NCBI GenBank assembly: GCA_002428965.1
Contig: DIYI01000016.1
Location: 53,163 to 83,172, forward strand
Length of the DNA: 30,010 bases
Direction of reading: 5' to 3'
From: Jejuia sp. UBA6058
GTDB lineage: Bacteria > Bacteroidota > Bacteroidia > Flavobacteriales > Flavobacteriaceae
Both the position numbers and the translations under genes were made by a program. The notes beneath the pieces are model-generated. The model was not told where the DNA came from and ran no database searches. It saw only the letters and a program-made list of their open reading frames with translations. Every line of letters begins with the position of its first letter. Within the stretch, counting starts at the first letter, position 1. Below are positions 24,262 through 30,010 of the stretch, piece after piece.

Positions 24262-25359
24262 TTATATTGCATCTGTTTTTTCAAAAGACACCCAGTTTTG
24301 TATCGCTAACATTAATCGGTCTAATAAGAAACCAATGATACCGATAACAAACATGGCAACTATAATTTTTGCGTTCGAATCGTTTGCACCGTTTTGGAAT
24401 TCCTCCCAAACGAATAATCCTAAACCAGGACTCTGTGCTAAAAGTTCAATTGCGATTAATACCATCCACGCCACAGATAAAGTAATTTTTAAACCAGTAA
24501 AGATTAAAGGTAAAGACGATGGTAATACCACTTTAAATACCTTTTGAAAATTCCCTAGTTTTAAAACCTTAGCAACGTTGATATAATCGTTATCTACTGT
24601 TGATACACCCATTGATGTATTTACCAATGTAGCCCACATAGAACATAAACCAACACTTATAAACGAAATAGTGAATGAACTATCTTCGCTAGAATCGATT
24701 AATAAAGTTTTCACAATCATGAATACTAGCAAGTACCACACCACTGGCGAAACAGGTTTAAAAATTTGAATAAACCAGTTAAACGCACTTTTTAATGAAG
24801 GACTCAATCCAATAAAAATACCAAGTGGCACAGCAATAAGTAAAGCTAAAAAGAAACCTGCAAATACCGTTTTTAAACTTCTAAAAATCTGATCAACGAA
24901 AGAAGGTCTTCCTGTATATACAATTGGATCTTTACCTTCAGCAACTCTTTTTTCATTTAGCGCTGCAGTTTTTTCAGCAAAAGCAGCCTTATCAGCACTA
25001 ATTAAAGCGTGATCGTTTAATAAAGATTGAAATGATGCCCAAACTTGCGCAGGAGATGGCAACGTATTTGGTTGACAAGTAATATCTCCACTAGCAATAC
25101 ATGCAGCCATTTCATCAGCAGCAGCTTGCCCTTGCTCGTTTAGTGCTTTTTCTATTCTAAATTCAGCTTCAACATTATAAAGTGCTTTAGCACCCAAATG
25201 CCATAATCCTAAAAATAATAGAACAGATGCAATAGGTACAATTACTTTACGTAAAAGGGCTTTATAATCGTCCTTTTCTAGCTTCCCAGAGAACAGGCCC
25301 ATAAAAGAACCCAACCCAATAAATTTGGTTACTTTTCCTAGTGTTACACTTTGCTTCAT
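24262..25359 (-). CDS. nrtB: Nitrate-type ABC transporter permease (NrtB-like)
   Basis: The 365-residue permease has a first membrane helix at about 40-60 and five more between about 162 and 350. The BPD_transp_1 core includes the EAA-type loop VAKVLKLGNFQKVFKVVLP (about 262-280). Typical NrtB proteins are about 275 residues; this one has roughly 100 extra residues between helix 1 and helix 2 (about 62-158), probably periplasmic. That insert contains Cys87 and Cys95, which might form a disulfide, and the family sequence LPSPAQVW at 100-107. With two different ATPases it would form the import channel. It follows the binding-protein gene, from which it is separated by a 12-bp hairpin. Confidence 0.88.
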   Translation of the reverse strand: MKQSVTLGKVTKFIGLGSFMGLFSGKLEKDDYKALLRKVIVPIASVLLFLGLWHLGAKALYNVEAEFRIEKALNEQGQAAADEMAACIASGDITCQPNTLPSPAQVWASFQSLLNDHALISADKAAFAEKTAALNEKRVAEGKDPIVYTGRPSFVDQIFRSLKTVFAGFFLALLIAVPLGIFIGLSPSLKSAFNWFIQIFKPVSPVVWYLLVFMIVKTLLIDSSEDSSFTISFISVGLCSMWATLVNTSMGVSTVDNDYINVAKVLKLGNFQKVFKVVLPSSLPLIFTGLKITLSVAWMVLIAIELLAQSPGLGLFVWEEFQNGANDSNAKIIVAMFVIGIIGFLLDRLMLAIQNWVSFEKTDAI

Positions 25360-25401
25360 AATTCTTTATTTTAATTTAATACGTGTTTAGTGTTATGTGT
25401 T

Positions 25402-25436
25402 ATCATGCTGTCCCGAAAGACACAGGACAGCATGAT
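25402..25436 (-). other. Strong intercistronic hairpin between binding-protein and permease genes
   Basis: ATCATGCTGTCC (25402-25413) and GGACAGCATGAT (25425-25436) form a perfect 12-bp stem with an 11-nt loop. On the minus strand it follows the substrate-binding gene stop by 17 bases and lacks a T-run. Hairpins in this position in other ABC operons stabilise the upstream mRNA, so that binding protein is made in excess over permease; a partial attenuator is the alternative. Confidence 0.75.
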
Positions 25437-25453
25437 TGGGTAATTAAATATTA

Positions 25454-26836
25454 TTATTGTACAGCTTTATCTTTGTTACCAATTGCGAAGCTGTTGATGT
25501 ATCCGATAGGATCTTTAGCATCGTAAGATGTACCATCAATAAAGTCAGTAGTAGCTGGCTTGTAACCATCAGTATCAGGAATATCGCTAGCAGGAATCTT
25601 ACCTTCTTCAACTAAAATCTTAGCAGCTTTCGTCCAGATATCAGGTCTGTAGATATCTTTGATAGTAGATGCATACCAATCAGCAGGCTTAGCTTCAGGA
25701 ATTTGTCCCCATCTTCTCATTTGAGTTAAGAACCAGATACCATCAGAGTAGAATGGATACGTAGCATTGTACTTGTAGAATACGTTAAAGTCTGGCATCT
25801 CGCGCTTATCACCTTTCTCAAATTCAAACGTACCCGTCATAGAGTTTGCTAATACAGCCTCATCAGCACCTACGTATTGAGACATAGATAATATTTTTAC
25901 CGCTTCAGCTCTGTTTCCTGGCTCGTCTAACCACTTACCAGCTCTAATTAAAGCTTTAGTTACAGCAGTAGCAGTGTTAGGATAAGCATCTACAAACTTC
26001 TTAGTCATTACAAATACTTTTTCTGGGTTGTTTTTCCAGATATCGTAGTTTGTAGTTACAGGCACACCAATACCTTTAAATACAGCTTGCTGATTCCATG
26101 GCTCACCTACACAGTATCCGTAAATAGTACCAGACTCAAGAGTAGCAGGCATTTGTGGCGGAGGCGTTACAGATAATAAAACCTCAGCGTCAATTTGCCC
26201 TTGTACGTTATCAGCTGTGTACATACCTGGGTGAATTCCAGCAGCTGCTAACCAATATCTTATTTCGTAGTTGTGTGTTGATACTGGGAATACCATACCC
26301 ATTTTAAAAGGCTTACCACTAGCTTTATAATCTGCAATTACAGGCTTAAGTGCGTCTGCTTTAATTGGGTGCGCTGGCTTACCATCAGCACCTTTAGGTA
26401 CATTTGGCTTCATTTTAGACCAAACATCATTTGATACAGTAATACCATTACCATTTAAATCCATTGAAAATGGCGTAACTAATTCAGCTTGACGACCAAA
26501 ACCGGCACCAGCAGCAATTGGCTGACCTGCTAACATGTGAGATCCGTCTAACTGACCATCAATTACACGGTCTAATACATTTTTCCAGTTAGATTGTGCT
26601 TCAACTGAAACGAATAAGCCTTCATCTTCGAAGAATCCTTTTTCTTTAGCAATTGCTAAAGGTGCCATATCAGTTAATTTGATAAAACCAAATGTTAACT
26701 GTGGCTTTTCAATTTCTAATGTAGTAGTTTCTGTTTTTTCAGCTACAACCGTTTCTTTTTTCTTTTCACCACCACAAGCAAATAAAAGAACTGCTATAGG
26801 TAGAATCCAAGATGAGCGTTTTAATAGAGATTTCAT
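25454..26836 (-). CDS. nrtA: Nitrate-type ABC transporter substrate-binding lipoprotein (NrtA/CmpA-like)
   Basis: The 460-residue protein has a lipoprotein signal with Cys21 in LLFACGG, followed by a short acidic and Thr-rich linker to about residue 45. The mature part matches the NrtA/CmpA family: GFIKLTDMAPLAIAKEKGFF at about 50-69, WKNVLDRVIDGQLDGSHMLA at about 84-103, and GYCVGEPWNQQAVFKGIGV near 240-258. It would capture the anion in the periplasm and pass it to the permease. Nitrate is the best guess from family and from the linked porin; nitrite, cyanate or bicarbonate cannot be excluded, since no nitrate reductase gene is in the window. It is the first gene of the operon. Confidence 0.87.
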   Translation of the reverse strand: MKSLLKRSSWILPIAVLLFACGGEKKKETVVAEKTETTTLEIEKPQLTFGFIKLTDMAPLAIAKEKGFFEDEGLFVSVEAQSNWKNVLDRVIDGQLDGSHMLAGQPIAAGAGFGRQAELVTPFSMDLNGNGITVSNDVWSKMKPNVPKGADGKPAHPIKADALKPVIADYKASGKPFKMGMVFPVSTHNYEIRYWLAAAGIHPGMYTADNVQGQIDAEVLLSVTPPPQMPATLESGTIYGYCVGEPWNQQAVFKGIGVPVTTNYDIWKNNPEKVFVMTKKFVDAYPNTATAVTKALIRAGKWLDEPGNRAEAVKILSMSQYVGADEAVLANSMTGTFEFEKGDKREMPDFNVFYKYNATYPFYSDGIWFLTQMRRWGQIPEAKPADWYASTIKDIYRPDIWTKAAKILVEEGKIPASDIPDTDGYKPATTDFIDGTSYDAKDPIGYINSFAIGNKDKAVQ

Positions 26837-26858
26837 TATTTAAGTTTTAAAAGTTTTC

Positions 26859-26874
26859 TAAGTATTTATACTTA
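26859..26874. promoter_or_regulatory. Palindrome over the predicted start site of the nitrate-type operon
   Basis: TAAGTATTTATACTTA is a perfect inverted repeat with 7-bp arms around TT. It lies between the nrtA-like start codon and the -7 element at 26884-26891, over or just after the predicted transcription start, a typical repressor position. Its half-site TAAGT also makes up the palindrome at 26892-26903. Confidence 0.55.
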
Positions 26875-26883
26875 ATTTTGAGA

Positions 26884-26891
26884 CAAATATA
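26884..26891 (-). promoter_or_regulatory. -7 promoter element of the nitrate-type operon
   Basis: On the minus strand TATATTTG matches TAnnTTTG, 47 bases before the ATG at 26836. No TTG is present at the usual -33 spacing, which would suit a promoter that needs an activator. Confidence 0.5.
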
Positions 26892-26903
26892 TAAGTACAC
26901 TTA
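26892..26903. promoter_or_regulatory. Second TAAGT/ACTTA palindrome next to the -7 element
   Basis: TAAGTACACTTA has 5-bp inverted arms around AC and directly abuts the upstream side of the -7 element. With the palindrome at 26859-26874 it brackets the core promoter with the same half-site in the same inverted arrangement. Confidence 0.5.
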
Positions 26904-27362
26904 AAAAACCAGCATGTTAAACCCCATAAACACACCTCTTTTTAACCATAAAACAACCTGCTAAAACACAGTTTTTTATCATATTATATTGATTATAAGT
27001 TTATTAAATTAAAAAACACAACATATATATCTACGTAAATTAATACGTATACACAGTCAATTGTTAATAACTACTTACGTATGTTTTACTTAGAATTGGA
27101 AAAATTGAACAGGAAATTGTAAATTTCGGAGTTTAAACTACGTAGTTTTCCTCTTGTACTAGTCTAAATTGGGAAAATTTTTATAAATAAAACTGGATTT
27201 CTTAATCTTTATTTGGAGGCTCACTTATAGTTGGTAAGTGAAAAGTAAGCAATTTCTAAGCCCTACACTTTCGGTTAAGCTCAAAGTTTGATTCTAGTTC
27301 GAACACTTAATTTCGCAACTACGTCGCTTTTTTTCTATCCATTATTATTTTATCAACTGGCT
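26904..27362. other. Non-coding region upstream of the nitrate-type operon, with TACGTA and TACTTA clusters
   Basis: No convincing gene was found. TACGTA occurs four times (27032-27037, 27044-27049, 27076-27081, 27139-27144), the last inside the 14-bp perfect palindrome AAACTACGTAGTTT (27135-27148). TACTTA occurs at 27072-27077 and 27087-27092. TCACTTA (27221-27227) and TAAGTGA (27235-27241) form a 7-bp stem with a 7-nt loop. A tiny plus-strand frame of 13 codons starting at 27081 is not supported. The region may combine distant regulatory sites with the remnant of an inserted sequence. Confidence 0.45.
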
Positions 27363-28109
27363 TTATATTTCATGTTTATACCCGATTTCGTTTAAATCTG
27401 ATTTTAGCTGTTCAAAATCATCTAAATCAGGATTTATCTCGAGAACGAATTCTTTTGTTATCACAATTCCATTATAAACGTTTTCAACAAGTTTTAAATT
27501 AAGCTCCTTTTCTTCAAAATTTTCATCATAATATTCTTCTGCCCAGTTTTTGTAAGATAATGGTTTTCCATCTAATAATTGAAGTAAATCATTTGAACCA
27601 TCTTTATAGTTATCTTTAGGTAAATCAACTTCTCCTATTTTCCAATTATTATCAATGTCAGTTTGCCAAATACAAAAAGTTGTTCCGATACTTTTTACAG
27701 GTTCTCCAAATATAAATTCATTAAACGCTTCTGGTAAATCATCAACGACTCCTTTTGAAATTATTTGAGTCAATTCCGTTTTAACTTCTTTTTTTGAACC
27801 AAATAGTCTTTCTAAAAAAGACTTTTTTTCTTCAATCGGAATATTTCTCCAACCGTTCATTTCACTTTCGTGAGCAAATCCATTTATACAAGTTCCATTT
27901 TCACCGAAGACTATTAACATTTGGTCTCCTTGTCCGTTTCTCATTTCGCAAAATTCTTCTGTTTTGCTCCAATCTTTTTGGTAAGAATAATATCTGTATT
28001 CCCATTCAGGACAAATAATTGCTTCCAAAACAGAAATGGATTTGCAAGTCTTTTGTAACTCTTTAGGGTTTGGTAAAAGATTTAGATTTTCAGTCGAAAG
28101 TTTGTTCAT
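27363..28109 (-). CDS. Hypothetical protein, family not recognised
   Basis: The 248-residue protein has no signal peptide or membrane segment and is acidic, so it is probably cytoplasmic. It contains WEYRYYSYQKDWSKTEEFCEMRNG and GDQMLIVFGENGTCINGFAHES in the N-terminal half, a charged linker with SFLERLFGSKKEV near residue 98-110, then WNKIG-like Trp-rich and DxD-rich segments to the C-terminus. The style (many Trp, Asp and Glu, compact size, isolated gene) is reminiscent of immunity-type or other accessory proteins of Bacteroidota, but this is only an impression. It is flanked on both sides by non-coding, repeat-containing DNA of 526 and 424 bases, which suggests acquired DNA. No promoter was located. 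Confidence 0.65.
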   Translation of the reverse strand: MNKLSTENLNLLPNPKELQKTCKSISVLEAIICPEWEYRYYSYQKDWSKTEEFCEMRNGQGDQMLIVFGENGTCINGFAHESEMNGWRNIPIEEKKSFLERLFGSKKEVKTELTQIISKGVVDDLPEAFNEFIFGEPVKSIGTTFCIWQTDIDNNWKIGEVDLPKDNYKDGSNDLLQLLDGKPLSYKNWAEEYYDENFEEKELNLKLVENVYNGIVITKEFVLEINPDLDDFEQLKSDLNEIGYKHEI

Positions 28110-28273
28110 TGACAGGATTTTTGTTCAGCTTGTTAATAACCATTAGATATGATCCCATTTTAATGATTGATATCCCCCGATAGACGAAGTTAGGCCTTTC
28201 CAACTACAAAGTCAATAGGTACTTACACAAGTTTTTTTTAGTAGAAAAAATAATAAAATAATGGAACGCTAAT
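28110..28273. other. Non-coding region upstream of the hypothetical gene
   Basis: No gene or exact promoter element was found in this stretch, which should hold the promoter of the minus-strand hypothetical gene. The rest of the 424-base gap is occupied by the repeat cluster and the terminator of the PD40 gene. Confidence 0.4.
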
Positions 28274-28486
28274 AGGACATTTTAGCCTTTTATTTAAGAA
28301 GATTGTTTCACTTTAGCCTGCTTCAAGCGATAGTCAAAAGGTTAGCAATGACGAAGCGCTATAGAAATATAATCAACACAACGTCATTATGAGGAATGAG
28401 GTACGAGTGAAGTGGTAATCTTGTGCAGCAAAAGGACAATTTGGTCTTTTTGATAAGGAGATTGCTTCACCTGCGTTCGCAATGAC
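28274..28486. repeat. Cluster of diverged dispersed palindromic repeats
   Basis: Two direct, diverged copies begin AGGACATTTTAG (28274) and AGGACAATTTGG (28433). Both run through AAGATTGTTTCAC or GAGATTGCTTCAC and end at GCAATGAC (28346-28353 and 28479-28486). The second copy is the right arm of a larger imperfect inverted repeat that begins GTCATTATGAGGAATGAGG at 28383. This matches the widespread bacterial repeat type with a CGTCATTGCGAGG-like left end and a GCAATGAC right end, known here from memory. No gene lies in 28110-28492. Confidence 0.65.
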
Positions 28487-28492
28487 ATGGTT

Positions 28493-28529
28493 AAAAGAAA
28501 AAAAGGCGCGTCTGTAAAACACGCCTTTT
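28493..28529 (-). terminator. Rho-independent terminator of the PD40 lipoprotein gene
   Basis: On the minus strand AAAAGGCGTG (28529-28520) pairs with CGCGCCTTTT (28510-28501), with one G-U pair, and continues into TTTCTTTT. It starts four bases after the stop codon at 28534-28536. This is the clearest terminator in the window. Confidence 0.9.
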
Positions 28530-28533
28530 AATA

Positions 28534-29850
28534 TTAGTACAACACACCCTGCAAATACTTGACTCCTGTTGCCTCAAAAAAGAGTTGCATATCGTTACCA
28601 TTGGCATCGATGCTCCAAAAATTGATATTATTTTGTCCGTTTTCTTGCCCAGACCAAACAATGCGAGTACCATTGGCGTAATAATGAGGCTGCCCCGGTG
28701 GTAATGAGTTGGGAGAAGGATCTTCAAAAACCAATAAGGGTTGTGAACCATCTGTTAGGTTAATTCTAAAAATACCTCTTCCCGCATCTGCGGTCGTTGC
28801 AGAATAGATAATATCTTTCCCATCAGGTGACCAATCTAAACCATAATCGTAACGCCCTGGTGGTAATGTTGCAAAATCTCGAATTAAACCGCTTTCTGGT
28901 TGTAAAAAAGAGAGTGTATGCGTTACACTATAACCGCCACCAGGTATATCTTGGTAACTATGGCGAAAAAAGGCAATTTCGCCTGTTATTGGTGATACGG
29001 TAAAGTTGCCAACACTTTCTTCATTTACATATAAAGATGTTAAAAAGCGTTTTTCTCCAGTTTCAACATCATATGCTGCAATATCGGAATATACAGCTCT
29101 ATTAATATCAGGTTTAGAGGCTAAATGCGGGCGCATAAAATACAGTGTTTTACTATCAAGAGAAAAATGACAAATAGCGTCGTAGGCGTAATACTCATAA
29201 CCTGAATTGTCACTAGGTACTCTAATTTTGTCTCTAGTTCCGCAACGTTGTACGTGCATGTTATACCCTATGGGTGGGTTGTCATTATCATAAGGGTTTG
29301 TAGCTATCCATTGGCCATTAGGAGAAATTGCAACACTTGTACCTCCTGAAGCACCTACGGACCCCCCATTACTACCATCCTCATTAATTAAATAATAGCC
29401 CGAACCGCGTTGGTAAATAATCTTGGGCTGATCGAAACACCCGCGATCTACAACAATATCTGTTGGCCCTACAATTTCAAAAGCGTAACTATTGGAACCT
29501 ATAACGCTGTTTGAAGCATCTAGCGCTTCTACTGTAATACTTTCACCGCCTTCGTCTTTCCCAATACAGCTCATAGTATTCCCGCCTTCGGCTGTATTTG
29601 CTGATGTACTAGTGCCGTCAGATAATTTTCCTCTGCCTGTTGACAAAGACCATCTGTAACTTAATGCAGCCGTATCGCCCTCATATTCGGTTACCGACGC
29701 TGTAAAATTCGCCGAAGCGTTAAGCGCGAGTTTACCATCGCTTAAGCCTGAAGCTTCAATAGTTATGGTGGCACTACCGTTAGATTCGGTGGTGGTGCAA
29801 GACAACGCCATTAGCAGCGTGCATACTAGAAGTATTCTTATAGATTTCAT
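28534..29850 (-). CDS. Lipoprotein with Ig-like region and TolB/PD40-type beta-propeller
   Basis: The 438-residue protein has a lipoprotein signal with Cys18 in LMALSC. Residues about 25-130 form an Ig- or PKD-like domain (LSYRWSLSTGRGKLSDG). From about 145 on there are propeller repeats of the PD40 type: GTSVAISPNGQWIAT, CHFSLDSKTLYFM, GNFTVSPITGEIAFF, GLDWSPDGKDIIYSA, HYYANGTRIVWSG and a closing INFWSIDANGNDMQLF. That gives about five to six blades. Such proteins bind peptides, glycans or partner proteins at the cell envelope; the TolB homology is in the fold, and without pal or tolR neighbours it is unlikely to be TolB itself. It is a single-gene unit with its own terminator. Confidence 0.8.
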   Translation of the reverse strand: MKSIRILLVCTLLMALSCTTTESNGSATITIEASGLSDGKLALNASANFTASVTEYEGDTAALSYRWSLSTGRGKLSDGTSTSANTAEGGNTMSCIGKDEGGESITVEALDASNSVIGSNSYAFEIVGPTDIVVDRGCFDQPKIIYQRGSGYYLINEDGSNGGSVGASGGTSVAISPNGQWIATNPYDNDNPPIGYNMHVQRCGTRDKIRVPSDNSGYEYYAYDAICHFSLDSKTLYFMRPHLASKPDINRAVYSDIAAYDVETGEKRFLTSLYVNEESVGNFTVSPITGEIAFFRHSYQDIPGGGYSVTHTLSFLQPESGLIRDFATLPPGRYDYGLDWSPDGKDIIYSATTADAGRGIFRINLTDGSQPLLVFEDPSPNSLPPGQPHYYANGTRIVWSGQENGQNNINFWSIDANGNDMQLFFEATGVKYLQGVLY

Positions 29851-29990
29851 ATGTTCCGTTTTTTTAATTTACACTAGTACATCGTATACACATGAAAATG
29901 TCATCAAGAAATTTTAGAATTATTTAGTACTGGGAAATCCCTGATTACCTTGTCGCTTGGCTCCTTGGAATGATATTGGCAGGTTGGTTT

Positions 29991-30010
29991 GCGTTAGGGA
30001 TTGAACGGCA
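29991..30010 (+). repeat. Start of a second copy of the structured dispersed element (cut by window end)
   Basis: GCGTTAGGGATTGAACGGCA is identical to the first 20 bases of the element at 24244-24225, here on the plus strand. The rest lies beyond the window. The preceding 20 bases differ, apart from a GGTT stretch, which places the left boundary of the repeat at or very near the GCGTTA. Confidence 0.75.

Noticed and set aside
26859..26903. The palindromes as FNR or NsrR sites
   Set aside because: They do not contain the TTGAT-N4-ATCAA pattern of FNR nor the known NsrR pattern; the regulator remains unknown.
29930..30010. A plus-strand frame reading YWEIPDYLVAWLLGMILAGW and continuing through the final repeat
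   Set aside because: It follows a stop codon, has no start before an internal ATG, and its end is the dispersed repeat, which also has an open frame in its other copy. It may be chance; it would need the sequence beyond the window.

Overview
The window looks like a chromosomal segment from a low-GC member of the Bacteroidota, most likely a marine Flavobacteriaceae. Supporting signs are AT-rich intergenic DNA, several promoters of the Bacteroidota type (-7 element TAnnTTTG), few Shine-Dalgarno sequences, many lipoproteins and secreted proteins, a GH2 beta-galactosidase, and families that are common in this group (CarboxypepD_reg-like proteins, PD40 propellers, an alginate_exp-type porin beside a nitrate ABC transporter). 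No tRNA, rRNA, CRISPR array or intact insertion sequence was seen.

Layout, left to right. (1) 1-720: 3' end of clpB with a good terminator. (2) 745-1919: a TetR regulator and a hot-dog thioesterase, each preceded by the same 15-bp operator-like sequence. (3) 2219-5305: deoC converging on, and overlapping, the pxpC-pxpB-pxpA 5-oxoprolinase operon. (4) 5377-9971: a DUF2891-type lipoprotein divergent from a secreted GH2 beta-galactosidase. (5) 10015-12177: a secreted multidomain protein whose start lies in a perfect 18-bp inverted repeat, then a small membrane-anchored protein. (6) 12216-16774, all minus strand: a class C beta-lactamase-fold lipoprotein, a ComM/YifB AAA+ ATPase, a transglutaminase-like protein and a membrane protein with an N-terminal four-cysteine module and a CarboxypepD_reg domain. 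(7) 16897-20727: a 1276-residue M48 metallopeptidase with a very long uncharacterised C-terminal part. (8) 20822-26903: a nitrate-type uptake operon read leftwards: substrate-binding lipoprotein, permease, two ATPases and an outer-membrane porin, ending in two hairpins. (9) 26904-30010: non-coding DNA with repeats, an unrecognised hypothetical gene, a PD40 lipoprotein with a strong terminator, and the first 20 bases of a second copy of a dispersed element.

How the genes work together. The nitrate block is the clearest system: the porin would admit the anion across the outer membrane, the lipoprotein would capture it, and the permease with two ATPases would import it. The operon is punctuated by a 12-bp hairpin after the binding-protein gene and by a 78-nt structured repeat between the permease and ATPase genes; palindromes flank the predicted promoter. 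One ATPase has Asn where the H-loop His is expected, and its partner has a variant signature motif; both changes fall in the same composite ATP site. PxpABC would hydrolyse 5-oxoproline to glutamate. The TetR/thioesterase pair looks like an autoregulated acyl-CoA-related unit. I did not find a clear new defence or mobile system; the most unusual features are the structured RNA elements of the nitrate operon, the hairpin at 10015-10056 and the large M48 protein.
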